From Streptomyces uncialis (lineage in GTDB: Bacteria; Actinomycetota; Actinomycetes; Streptomycetales; Streptomycetaceae), in NCBI RefSeq assembly GCF_036250755.1, contig NZ_CP109583.1, forward strand, positions 8,984,001 to 9,048,000: a stretch of DNA of 64,000 bases, given 5' to 3'. Shown here one piece after another: positions 36,030 through 44,031 of this stretch. The position numbers and the translations under genes were made by a program. The notes below the pieces were generated by a model. It searched no databases, was not told where the DNA came from, and saw nothing but the letters and a program-made list of their open reading frames with translations. Within the stretch, counting starts at the first letter, position 1. Every line of letters begins with the position of its first letter.

Positions 36030-37028
36030 ATGAGTGCGGACACCGTGCTGGAGGAGCTGGGTATGAGCGGGCTGGGCGAGGCCGACGAGTCGGGGTTCTC
36101 GGGGCTGGCCGAGCGGCACCGGCGGGAGCTGCACGTGCACTGCTACCGGATGCTCGGGTCGTTCGAGGACGCCGAGGACACCGTGCAGGAGACGTTCCTC
36201 CGTGCCTGGCGGCGGCGGGAGACCTTCCAGGGGCGGTCGACGCTGCGGGCCTGGCTGTACCGGATCGCCACCAACGCCTGCCTGGACCTGCTCGCCAAGC
36301 GCCGCCCCGAGCCCGCGACCGGCGGCGAGGCGCGGTGGTTGCAGCCCTACCCGGACCGGCTGCTCGACGAACTGCCCGCGGGTGACGCGGACGAGCCGGA
36401 AACCGTCGCCGTCGCGCGGGAGACGATCGAGCTGGCGTACCTGGTCGCGGTCCAGCACCTCGCGCCGCGCCCGCGGGCCGTGCTGATCCTGCGGGACGTG
36501 CTCGGCTGGCCGGCGAAGGACGTCGCGGAACTCCTCGGCGACTCCGTCAACTCAGTGAACAGCGCCTTGCAGCGCGCCCGGGCCGGGATGCGGGAGCACC
36601 TGCCCGCGGAGCGGCAGGACTGGACCGGCGGAGAGGAGGACGCCACCATGCGTGAGCTGGTGCGCCGCTACACCGAGGCCAGCGTGGCCACGGACGTCGA
36701 GGCGCTCGCCTCGATGCTGCGGGACGACGTCCGCTTCTCGATGCCGCCCACGCCGGGCCTGTACGTCGGCCGCGACGCAGTGGTGGACTTCTTGACCGAG
36801 AGCGGCTTCGAGGGCATGACCGGCCTGCGCGCCGTTCCCACCTCGGTGAACCGGCAGCCCGCCCTGGCCTTCTACCTCTGGCAGCAGTCCGAGGGCGCGT
36901 ACCTGCCGCTGACGATCGATGTCCTGCGCGTCACCGGCGGGACGATCACCGAGATCACCACGTTCCACGACGACCAGTTCCCGCGGCTCGGACTGCCGGA
37001 GCGCCTGTCGGCCGACGGCACCGAGTAA
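36030..37028 (+). CDS. SigX5-type ECF sigma factor with SnoaL-like C-terminal domain
   Basis: Encodes 332 residues from ATG 36030, with CGGAAGGA ahead of it. Region 2: RHRRELHVHCYRMLGSFEDA then DTVQETFLRAWRR and LRAWLYRIATNACLDLLAKR. Region 4: LAPRPRAVLILRDVLGWPAK then VAELLGDSVNSVNSALQRAR. The C-terminal 120 residues (LVRRYTEASVATDVEALASM; PPTPGLYVGRDAVVDFL) form a SnoaL/NTF2-like domain, which in such sigma factors gates polymerase or promoter binding in place of an anti-sigma protein. No anti-sigma gene follows; instead a cupin-like gene starts 4 bp downstream. Confidence 0.88.
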   Translation: MSADTVLEELGMSGLGEADESGFSGLAERHRRELHVHCYRMLGSFEDAEDTVQETFLRAWRRRETFQGRSTLRAWLYRIATNACLDLLAKRRPEPATGGEARWLQPYPDRLLDELPAGDADEPETVAVARETIELAYLVAVQHLAPRPRAVLILRDVLGWPAKDVAELLGDSVNSVNSALQRARAGMREHLPAERQDWTGGEEDATMRELVRRYTEASVATDVEALASMLRDDVRFSMPPTPGLYVGRDAVVDFLTESGFEGMTGLRAVPTSVNRQPALAFYLWQQSEGAYLPLTIDVLRVTGGTITEITTFHDDQFPRLGLPERLSADGTE

Positions 37029-37032
37029 CCCG

Positions 37033-37284
37033 GTGCACACGCTCGCGCTGCGCGCCGGCGCACGCATCGCCGTGATCGCGGACGAATGGCACAACGCGTT
37101 CTGCGTCGTCACCCGTGGCCGGGTACGGCTGGAGCTACGTGACGGCGAGCCGGGGCCGGTCCTCGGACATGACGCCGCGTTCTGGCTCCGCGGCACCGGC
37201 GTCCGCGCCCTGCACAACCCCTACCGTCGCACGGCCAGGGTGCGCGTCATCACTCCGCCCGGAAGCCAGGCCCTTGACGAATGA
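37033..37284 (+). CDS. Small cupin-like protein, coupled to the sigma gene
   Basis: Encodes 83 residues from GTG 37033, 4 bp after the sigma stop codon, so translation is probably coupled. DEWHNAFCVVTRGRVRLELR then PGPVLGHDAAFWLRGTGVRA and RTARVRVITPPG suggest a single beta-barrel of cupin or AraC-binding type, although the metal-binding His pattern is incomplete. It could sense a small ligand for the sigma factor. The short length and weak ribosome site leave some doubt that it is made on its own. Confidence 0.55.
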   Translation: MHTLALRAGARIAVIADEWHNAFCVVTRGRVRLELRDGEPGPVLGHDAAFWLRGTGVRALHNPYRRTARVRVITPPGSQALDE

Positions 37285-37297
37285 CGAGAGGAACGAC

Positions 37298-37750
37298 ATG
37301 AACAGCATGAAGGAAACCGCCGTCGTTACCCACCAGGGCGCCAACCGCGCCAGTCACCCCCACCGACTCCGCCGCCTTGTCGGCACCGGCCTCATCGCCA
37401 CGCTCGCGGCGGCGGCGGCCACCACTCTCGCCGCCGCGCTCGCCCGGGCCGCCGGAGCCGACTTCGAGGTCCAGGGTGGCGAGACCGTCCCGCTGTCCGG
37501 CATCGCCGTCGTGACCGGCTTCTTCTCGGCCGTGGGCATCGTCATTGCCGCCGCCCTGCTGCGCCTGAGCGCTCGCCCCGCCGAGCGATTCGTGTGGACG
37601 GCCATGTCGCTGACCGCCATCTCGCTGATCCCGCCGCTTCTCTCCGGGGCGACCACGGCCACCATCACCGCCCTCCTCGGGCTGCACCTCGTCCCCGCAG
37701 CCGTGATGATCCCGACCCTGACGCGGAGTCTGGGCACGCGAGCGGGTTGA
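37298..37750 (+). CDS. DUF6069-like four-helix membrane protein
   Basis: Encodes 150 residues from ATG 37298, with AGAGGAA at 37287. Four hydrophobic segments lie at about 25-48, 63-85, 95-115 and 120-140, joined by short loops. The LLRLSARPAERFVWTAMSLT loop and the LHLVPAAVMIPTL end are typical of this actinobacterial family. It is the third gene of the sigma-factor operon, 13 bp after the cupin-like gene, so it may be a membrane target or signalling partner of that sigma factor. No activity is known. Confidence 0.7.
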   Translation: MNSMKETAVVTHQGANRASHPHRLRRLVGTGLIATLAAAAATTLAAALARAAGADFEVQGGETVPLSGIAVVTGFFSAVGIVIAAALLRLSARPAERFVWTAMSLTAISLIPPLLSGATTATITALLGLHLVPAAVMIPTLTRSLGTRAG

Positions 37751-37844
37751 CGATCTCCAACGGATATCTCCCTCGTCGGTGCCCTCGGCCCGGTCTTCCT
37801 CCGTCCAGGCCAGGTTCCCGACCGCCGGCGGGCGGGCGCGGCCG

Positions 37845-38098
37845 GCGAGGGTGGCCGACGGTGCTGAGCCGGAGCGCGGTGGCGTACTTCATCATCTGGT
37901 CGTACTGCTGCTCGATCAGCTCCCAGCGGATCGGCCGCGTCAGCGAGGCACCGAGCGCCGGCCGGGCGGGGAGCCGTCCGGGCCGTACAGGCGGATGCTG
38001 CCGATGTTCTTCAGCCGCGGCGGCGGGCGGAAGTCCAGCAGCTCGGTGAAGGCGAACCCGACCACGCTCCCGCCCTGCGTGTCGCGCCGTGCGTGTCG
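37845..38098 (-). pseudogene. Tn3-family transposase fragment
   Basis: From 38098 the minus strand reads [20 protein letters not shown] then [19 protein letters not shown]. After a shift it reads [20 protein letters not shown] and ATALRL. These are the adjacent DDE-domain blocks of Tn3 transposases. Both ends and the resolvase are missing. Confidence 0.8.
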
Positions 38099-38127
38099 AC
38101 GTACTCTCACCAACCGTGACCGCCGTG

Positions 38128-38330
38128 GCCATGGCTGTGGCCACAGCGCTCTTCGCGCCGGCTGGTTCGGCAACCGCCAGCACCCCGACCGAAGGCCCGG
38201 CCCCCGGGACCGGGGTCCTCACGCCGGAGGAAGAGGTTCGGCTCCAAGAATGCCTCGATCGGAGCCGGCCCTCTATCGCTGCCTACGGCGGGACGTGTCC
38301 CCGCGGCATGCCGTCGCGCGGCACGTCAGG
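38128..38330 (+). pseudogene. Secreted-protein gene start, 3-prime end lost
   Basis: [20 protein letters not shown] is signal-peptide-like, followed by TPEEEVRLQECLDRSRPSIA and YGGTCPRGM. The frame then runs into the antisense of the response-regulator gene at 38326, where coding bias is lost. It is likely a truncated gene whose end was removed by rearrangement. Confidence 0.4.
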
Positions 38331-38775
38331 TGGGACGGGGAAGCCGGACCACGGTCACGAAGAACTCGTCGATCTGCCGGATCGCGCGGATGAACTGGTC
38401 GAAGTCGACCGGTTTGGTCACGTAGGCGTTGGCGTGGAGCCGGTAGCTGCGGAGGATGTCCTCCTCGGCGGCTGATGTGGTGAGCACGACCACCGGGATA
38501 TGACTCAGCCGGGCGTCGGATTTGATCTGTTTGAGGACTTCGCGGCCGTCGTACTTCGGAAGGTTCAGATCCAGCAGGATGAGATCCGGGAGGGGCGCGT
38601 CCGCGTGCTCCCCGCGCCGATGGAGGAAGTCCAGTGCCTCCAGGCCGTCCCTCACGACGTACAGGGTGTTACCGATCTTGTTGTCCTCGAACGCTTCCCG
38701 GGTCATCAGCTCGTCACCGGCGTCGTCCTCGACGAGGAGGACGACGACCGGCTCGGGCTGGGGGACGGTGCTCAT
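38326..38775 (-). CDS. Rcp1-like single-domain response regulator
   Basis: Encodes 149 residues from ATG 38775, whose ATGA overlaps the stop of the histidine-kinase gene. The receiver features are VVVLLVEDDAGDELM (acidic pair), LILLDLNLPKYDGREVL with phospho-acceptor Asp69, VVVLTTSAAEEDI (conserved Thr) and AYVTKPVDFDQF (Lys). There is no output domain. The long acidic insert and DLNLPKYDG pattern are typical of Rcp1/CheY-like partners of bacteriophytochrome-type kinases. It is the natural partner of the kinase at 38772 and last gene of the operon. Confidence 0.9.
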   Translation of the reverse strand: MSTVPQPEPVVVLLVEDDAGDELMTREAFEDNKIGNTLYVVRDGLEALDFLHRRGEHADAPLPDLILLDLNLPKYDGREVLKQIKSDARLSHIPVVVLTTSAAEEDILRSYRLHANAYVTKPVDFDQFIRAIRQIDEFFVTVVRLPRPT

Positions 38776-40409
38776 GGGACGCTTCCTTCTGTGGTGGCCG
38801 GCACGGCGGGGTCGGACTCGGTGGACGCGTTCCCGGCGTCGCGCACGGGGAGGGTGAAGGCGAGGCGGGTGCCGTCGGTGTGCGAGGTGTCGATCCAGAT
38901 CCGGCCGCCGCTGTGCTCGACGATCTTCTTGCACAGGGACAGGCCGATGCCTGTCCCGTCGTACGAGTCCCGGCTGTGCAGGCGCTGGAAGATGACGAAG
39001 ACCTTCTCGGCGAACTCGGGCGGGACGCCGATGCCGTTGTCCGTGACGGTGAACGTCCAGTGCGGGGGCTCGACGGAGGTGTCGCGGTCGACGGTGATCG
39101 CGACACGCGGAGGCCGGTCGGGGTGCCGGAACTTCACCGCGTTCCCGATGAGGTTCTGCCAGAGCATGGCGAGCAGTGTGGGGTCTCCCACGACTTCGGG
39201 CAGCCGCTCGGGACGGTCGATCCCGGCGTCACCGGCCTCGATCGCGGTGGCGAGGTTGTCCAGGGCGCGATCGAGGACCCCGTCCAAGGGGACGGTCCGG
39301 CGCTCGTCCTGGAGCCGCCCGACGCGGGAGAAGGTGAGGAGGTCGTTGATCAGGATCTGCATGCGCTTGGCGCCGTCGACGGCGAAGGCGATGTACTGGG
39401 TGCCCCGCTCGTCGAACCGCTCCCCGTACCGTTTCTCCAGCAGCTGGCAGAACGAGGCGACCTTGCGCAGCGGCTCCTGGAGGTCGTGCGAGGCCACGTA
39501 GGCGAACTGCTCCAGTTCGGCGTTGGAGCGGCGCAGTTCGACCGCCTGGGCGTCCAGGTCCTGGGTGCGCCGTCTCAGCTCCGCCGCGTTGTGCCGGGAG
39601 GCGGCGAGTTCGCTGACGGTCCGCCGGCGCATGGCCTCGACGGCCTGGGCCAGCGACCGCAGATCGGCCGGGCCGGTCTGCGGTATCGCGTGATCGAACT
39701 CGCCCTGGGCGACGCGGCGGGATGCCAGACGTACGGCGGTCAGCGGGCGTACCACGGCAACGCGCAGCAGAACGGCGAGGCACACCCCGGTGAGCAGGAA
39801 GGCGATCAGTACGGCCGCGAACACCCGGTCGCGTTCCGAGCGCGCCTGGCCGAAAGCGGTTCGTGCCTCGGCCTGCTGCCGGGTCAGATGGTCCTGGAGG
39901 ACGTCGAGCCGTTCGCGTATCCGGTCGAAGTGCCGCTTGCCGCGTTCCACCGCCTCGGAGTCGGTGCGCCCGCCTGTCGAGACGGCGGCGGTGGCGAACT
40001 TGGCGCGCCAGTCGTCCGCCGCTTGTTCTGTCGCCCGTAGATCAGCGAGCGTCTCGGGAACGTGGTGCATCAGCCGGTCCAGGGCGGCGGTCGATTTCTT
40101 CTCGGCGGCGAGGCCCCGGTGGTAGGGCTCCAGCAGGTTCCGGTCGTCGTTGAGGAGGTAGCCGCGAACGCCCGTCTCCTGGTCGAGCAGGGCAGTGCGC
40201 AGCTGGAACGCTTCCGTGCGGGCCGGGTCGATGTGGTCGACCAGGTGGTTGCCCGCGTCGGTGCTGCGGGAGAGCAGCGCGGCTCCCACTCCGGCGGCGA
40301 CCAGGGTCATGGCGCCCAGGACGGCCAGGGCGAGCATGAACCACGCCTGGACGGTGAGGCCGCGGGGGGCGGGGGCCAGGGGTGCGGGGGGCTCTTCCGG
40401 GGCGGTCAC
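38772..40409 (-). CDS. CHASE3-HAMP hybrid-free sensor histidine kinase
   Basis: Encodes 545 residues if started at GTG 40409, whose GTGA overlaps the phosphatase stop; ATG 40424 is an alternative. TM helix 1 is at about 21-47. A CHASE3-type extracellular helical domain spans 50-190 (RTALLDQETGVRGYLLNDDR is its signature). TM helix 2 is at 197-221 and HAMP at 222-270. A coiled coil leads to the HisKA motif YVASHDLQEPLRKVASFCQL with His308. The HATPase has N box NLIGNAVKFRHP, G1 DNGIGVP and G2 GTGIGLSLCKKI. The SHDLQEPLR class phosphorylates Rcp1-like regulators such as its neighbour. The signal is unknown. Confidence 0.92.
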   Translation of the reverse strand: MTAPEEPPAPLAPAPRGLTVQAWFMLALAVLGAMTLVAAGVGAALLSRSTDAGNHLVDHIDPARTEAFQLRTALLDQETGVRGYLLNDDRNLLEPYHRGLAAEKKSTAALDRLMHHVPETLADLRATEQAADDWRAKFATAAVSTGGRTDSEAVERGKRHFDRIRERLDVLQDHLTRQQAEARTAFGQARSERDRVFAAVLIAFLLTGVCLAVLLRVAVVRPLTAVRLASRRVAQGEFDHAIPQTGPADLRSLAQAVEAMRRRTVSELAASRHNAAELRRRTQDLDAQAVELRRSNAELEQFAYVASHDLQEPLRKVASFCQLLEKRYGERFDERGTQYIAFAVDGAKRMQILINDLLTFSRVGRLQDERRTVPLDGVLDRALDNLATAIEAGDAGIDRPERLPEVVGDPTLLAMLWQNLIGNAVKFRHPDRPPRVAITVDRDTSVEPPHWTFTVTDNGIGVPPEFAEKVFVIFQRLHSRDSYDGTGIGLSLCKKIVEHSGGRIWIDTSHTDGTRLAFTLPVRDAGNASTESDPAVPATTEGSVP

Positions 40410-41686
40410 GTGGGGCGCTTCCATTCGAGGTGGAGCACGGCGACGTCGTCGGCGAGTCCGCCGTCCGCCGCGGCGAGTTCCTGGGCGGAGTGGATCAGTG
40501 TGTCGACGAAGGCGTGCGCGGGCAGGTCCGCGTGGAGTCGTGCGAGGGCGAGAAGTCCGTCCTCCCCGAGGCGTTCGGTGCCCACCCCGGTGCGCCCTTC
40601 GACGAGGCCGTCGGTGAAGAGCATCACCGCGCCGTTCTCCGGGATCGGAACCCTGGTGACGGGCCAGTGGGCGGGGTGGTCGGGCAGCAGGCCGAGCGCC
40701 GGGCCCCCGGGCACTTCCTCCAGGCGGACGCCGGTACCGGGGGAGCGCAGCAGCAGGCCCAGATGGCCCGCCCGCTGCACGTCCATGTGCGGGTCGCCCG
40801 CGGTGCGGCTCAGGGTGGTGAGTGTGGCGAAGATCTCCGGCCCGGAGCGCTCGGCGAGCAGGATGCGCTCCAGCAGTCCGAGCAGTCGCTGGCCCCGGGC
40901 CCCGGCGAGGACGAAGGAACGCCAGGCCACGCGGAGACAGACGCCGAGGGCCGCCTCGTCGGGTCCGTGCCCGGACACATCGCCCACCACCGCGTGGGTC
41001 GTCCCGTCGGGGGTCTGGACGATGTCGTAGAAGTCTCCGCCCAGCAGGGTCTGCGCCCGGCCCGGCTGGTACCGGGCGCAGATGGCCACGGAGTCGTCGA
41101 CCAGCAAGGGGGTGGGCAGCAGACCGCGTTCCAGCCGTGCGTTCTCCTGGGCGCGCAACCGTCCGGCCTGGAGCGCGGCGGCGGCGAGTTCGGTCTGCTT
41201 GCGCTGGACCGCGTAGCGGATGGCGCGGACGAAGAGGTCCGCCTCCAGCCGCCCCTTGATCAGATAGTCCTGGGCTCCCGCGGCGACGGCGGCGAGCCCC
41301 GCCTGTTCCTCGGCCAGCCCGGTCAGCACGACCACGGCCGATTCGGGGGTGCGGTCGAGGACCGTCCTGAGCGCTTCCAGGCCCTGGGCGTCCGGCAGAT
41401 GCAGATCCAGCAGGACACACTGCGGTACGTGGATCGCCAGCTCCCGCACGGTCTCCGCCAGCGAGGTGGCCCGCCTGAGTTTCAGCGGGACACCGCTGTC
41501 GAGAACCAGTTCCTCGACCAGGAGCGCGTCGCCGTCGTCGTCCTCGATGAGCAGGACACTGGGAGCTTCGCTGTTCCACGGGGCGCCCGGGGGGCCTGTG
41601 CGCGGGCGCGGACCCGGCAGGGGATCCGCGGGGCCGGTGGTTCTGCCCCTGCTCACCTCATGCCGGATGTCGGGGCCGGTTCCCAT
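40406..41686 (-). CDS. Response-regulator PP2C/SpoIIE-type phosphatase
   Basis: Encodes 426 residues. A receiver domain at about 42-165 has acidic pocket LLIEDDDGD, phospho-acceptor Asp94 in LLDLHLPDAQG and K in DYLIKGR. A linking helix (about 165-195) precedes the SpoIIE/RsbU phosphatase, with metal motifs GGDFYD, VVGDVSGHGPDEA, LFTDGLVEGR and LADDVAVLHL, all ligands present. Phosphorylation of the receiver by the co-transcribed kinase should switch the phosphatase, which would act on a phosphorylated anti-anti-sigma protein elsewhere. It is first gene of the operon; the upstream region holds two matching candidate operators. Confidence 0.92.
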   Translation of the reverse strand: MGTGPDIRHEVSRGRTTGPADPLPGPRPRTGPPGAPWNSEAPSVLLIEDDDGDALLVEELVLDSGVPLKLRRATSLAETVRELAIHVPQCVLLDLHLPDAQGLEALRTVLDRTPESAVVVLTGLAEEQAGLAAVAAGAQDYLIKGRLEADLFVRAIRYAVQRKQTELAAAALQAGRLRAQENARLERGLLPTPLLVDDSVAICARYQPGRAQTLLGGDFYDIVQTPDGTTHAVVGDVSGHGPDEAALGVCLRVAWRSFVLAGARGQRLLGLLERILLAERSGPEIFATLTTLSRTAGDPHMDVQRAGHLGLLLRSPGTGVRLEEVPGGPALGLLPDHPAHWPVTRVPIPENGAVMLFTDGLVEGRTGVGTERLGEDGLLALARLHADLPAHAFVDTLIHSAQELAAADGGLADDVAVLHLEWKRPT

Positions 41687-41769
41687 GGCTCAGCTTCTCC
41701 TCTCGCCAGGGGCGCGGTGTCCCGTGGTGGGCCGCCGGGATGCGTCCGGGTCGAGAGTAGAGCGATCAT

Positions 41770-41879
41770 TTGTCGCATGGCAATATTTCAATGCCGGACC
41801 ACCAGTCGGCCCGGAGGCCCCGAGTGCGATGGCGGCCCGCCCCGCGTACGGTCGGGCTGCCATAGTTGCCCTATGACAA
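41770..41879. promoter_or_regulatory. Two inverted copies of a TTGTC-N4-GGCAA site
   Basis: TTGTCGCATGGCAA lies at 41770-41783 on the plus strand and TTGTCATAGGGCAA at 41866-41879 on the minus strand, 96 bp apart, in the upstream region of the operon starting at 41686. They look like a pair of binding sites for one regulator, for example the neighbouring MarR protein. Confidence 0.45.
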
Positions 41880-41970
41880 CATTCCCGCTGGGGGAACGAT
41901 CTGTTCTCCCGGCGTCAGTGGACCTTCGACCGGAGCGTGACCGATGGACGGGACCCGCTTCCGGGTGACG

Positions 41971-42483
41971 CTACGCACTGTTCGCGACGGAAGCGGCACC
42001 GTCGCTCGCGGACGCTCCTCGGCGGCCTTCGATCTGGGCCGCCGCCGCGCGGAACGCCGCGAGCCCTTCGGCGAGCGCGTCCAGGGCGGCGGGCCCCATC
42101 ACGGCCAGCACGGCGGCCACCTCACGTTTGCGGTTCGCGCGGCTCTCCCGCAGCAGGACGCGGCCCCGTGGGCTGAGACTGAGCTCGACCTCGCGCCGGC
42201 TCGTCCGGCTGGGACGTCGTTCCACCAGTCCCATCGCCTCCATCCGGTCGCACAGCCGGCTCACCGACGGGGGGCTCGACCCGATCGCTTCACCGAGCGC
42301 CCGGAGATTCGTCCCCTCGTCCTGTTCGATGACGAGGAGGGCACGCAGCTGCGACGGAGAGACGGTGACGGCGTGCGTGGCCTCCTGGCCCCGTCCCCAC
42401 AAGACCTCAAGAAGCTCCGAGGCGTCGCAGACTGCCTCGGACAACTGCTCGTCCGTAGGGGACCGGCCGGAAAAACGGGACAC
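41971..42483 (-). CDS. MarR-family transcriptional regulator
   Basis: Encodes 170 residues. The winged helix spans about 45-115: VSPSQLRALLVIEQDEGTNL then RALGEAIGSSPPSVSRLCDR (recognition helix), MEAMGLVERRPSRTSRREVE (wing) and LSLSPRGRVLL. N- and C-terminal helices form the dimer interface. It is divergent from the PP2C gene at 42564 with 80 bp between them. The arrangement is repeated by a paralogous pair at 62052-63849, so the regulator probably controls the phosphatase. It lies just upstream of, and in the same direction as, the kinase operon. Confidence 0.88.
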   Translation of the reverse strand: MSRFSGRSPTDEQLSEAVCDASELLEVLWGRGQEATHAVTVSPSQLRALLVIEQDEGTNLRALGEAIGSSPPSVSRLCDRMEAMGLVERRPSRTSRREVELSLSPRGRVLLRESRANRKREVAAVLAVMGPAALDALAEGLAAFRAAAAQIEGRRGASASDGAASVANSA

Positions 42484-42563
42484 CCGCCCACTTTGTCACC
42501 CGGGCACCGTGTCTGTCAGCCCGGGACCCCGCCCACCTCAGATCGAAGGACGCTGGAAAGACC

Positions 42564-43763
42564 GTGACCCACAGCCCCGAGACGGCGGAAGCACTGCGTG
42601 CGGCGGCCCCGTACGACTTGCTGGAGACGGTGCGTGACCTGCTTGCGGCGTCGCACGGAGCCGTCCTGGTGGACCTTTTCCTCGCGGACTACGGACTCAC
42701 CGCCCTGAACCCCCTGGAAGCCGCCGACCGGGAGACAGTGCCGGCCGGTGATCCACCGCACCCGGTGCCGATCCACCACGGCCCCCACGGGCGGTCCTTC
42801 GGCAGCCAGGAGCCGTACGCGCACACGGACCGCCCCGGAGGCCCTGTCGACCACTACCTCCCGGTGACCGTACGCGGGGAGCGGCTCGGCGTGCTGACCG
42901 TACGGCTGCCCGCCGACCGGTCCACCCGCGAAGCCGCCGAAGCGCTGATGCGGACGGCCGACATCCTGGGTCACGCGATCCTCGTCGCGGAACGGGACAC
43001 CGACCTGTACCGGCGGGCGCGCCGCACCAGCAGACTCACCCTGGCGGCGGAGATGCAGTGGCACCTGCTGCCCGCCCGCGCCTGCTCGGGCGAGGAGTAC
43101 GCCATCGGCGCGCAGTTGGAGCCCGCCTACGCCATCCACGGCGACAACTACGACTGGGCCGCGGACCGCGATGAGCTGACCCTGTCCGTCACCAACGGCA
43201 TGGGCGACGGGATCCAGGCGTCCCTGCTCACCCACCTGGCGGTGAACGCGCTCCGCAACGCCCGCCGGGCCGGTATCCCCCTCGCGGACCAGGCCGCCCT
43301 CGCGGACCAGGCCCTCTACGAACAGCACCGGGGCGCCGCCCACGTCTCCACCCTGCTCATGCGCTTCGAGCTCTCCACCGGACGTACGCAGATCGTGGAC
43401 GCGGGCTCCCCCCAGCTCTGGCGGCGTCGGCAACGGTCCGTGGAGCGCATCGAGGTGGACGCCCAACTGCCGCTGGGCATGTTCGAGGAGACGCACTATG
43501 TCGCCCAGGAACTCCAGGTCCTGCCCGGCGACCGGCTGCTGGTGGTGAGCGACGGCGTGTTCGACGCCACCTCACCCCGGGGGGACCTCTACGGGGAGCG
43601 GGCCCTCGCCCGCGCGATCCACGCCACCAGCCTGCTCCCGGCGGCGAACGTGCCCCGTGCCGTACTCCGCGCGCTGGCCGAATTCCGGGAGGCGGACACG
43701 ATCGACGACGCCCTGGTGCTCTGCCTCGACTGGTTCGGCCGCCCGAACGCCCCCGGGAGATGA
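42564..43763 (+). CDS. PP2C/SpoIIE-type phosphatase with an altered metal site
   Basis: Encodes 399 residues. The N-terminal 150 are a GAF-like helical/beta sensor (HYLPVTVRGERLGVLTVRLP). The phosphatase follows: LTLAAEMQWHLLPARACSGE, GDNYDW with Asp194, SVTNGMGDGIQASLL, LLVVSDGVFDAT and DDALVLCLDW. In the position of canonical GDVxGHG it has N211-G-M-G-D-G, so one metal ligand Asp is Asn. The paralogue at 62638 shows the same change, so it is a subfamily trait rather than damage. It may act as a weak phosphatase or a pseudo-enzyme. A hairpin terminator follows at 43795. Confidence 0.85.
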   Translation: MTHSPETAEALRAAAPYDLLETVRDLLAASHGAVLVDLFLADYGLTALNPLEAADRETVPAGDPPHPVPIHHGPHGRSFGSQEPYAHTDRPGGPVDHYLPVTVRGERLGVLTVRLPADRSTREAAEALMRTADILGHAILVAERDTDLYRRARRTSRLTLAAEMQWHLLPARACSGEEYAIGAQLEPAYAIHGDNYDWAADRDELTLSVTNGMGDGIQASLLTHLAVNALRNARRAGIPLADQAALADQALYEQHRGAAHVSTLLMRFELSTGRTQIVDAGSPQLWRRRQRSVERIEVDAQLPLGMFEETHYVAQELQVLPGDRLLVVSDGVFDATSPRGDLYGERALARAIHATSLLPAANVPRAVLRALAEFREADTIDDALVLCLDWFGRPNAPGR

Positions 43764-43794
43764 GGCCGGGCAAGCCGGTCCGCAGGACTGAAAT

Positions 43795-43843
43795 CGCCGG
43801 GCTCCACCGCGAGCGCGGCACGCGTAAGCGGCGGAGCCCGGCG
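43795..43843 (+). terminator. Hairpin terminator after the PP2C gene
   Basis: CGCCGGGCTCC (43795-43805) pairs perfectly with 43833-43843; a few more pairs extend inward with a bulge. Confidence 0.65.
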
Positions 43844-44031
43844 GGGCGGCAGCGCACGGCGGGGCGCCTCACGAGCCCGCGACCGCTGGTGTGCGCCCCC
43901 GATGCGCCATGGACCGTACGCGTGGCCGACGGGACGATGGGCAGTACGTCGGGGTGACGCCTACCGGGGCACCGCCCTGGCCCGAAGTTCCCTCCCTCAT
44001 CACCTACGTGCCGTTCGAGAACCGGAGTGCC

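Noticed and set aside
40407..40424. ATG 40424 as start of the histidine kinase
   Set aside because: It is possible, but GTG 40409 gives the 4-base GTGA overlap with the phosphatase stop and a better-spaced ribosome site.
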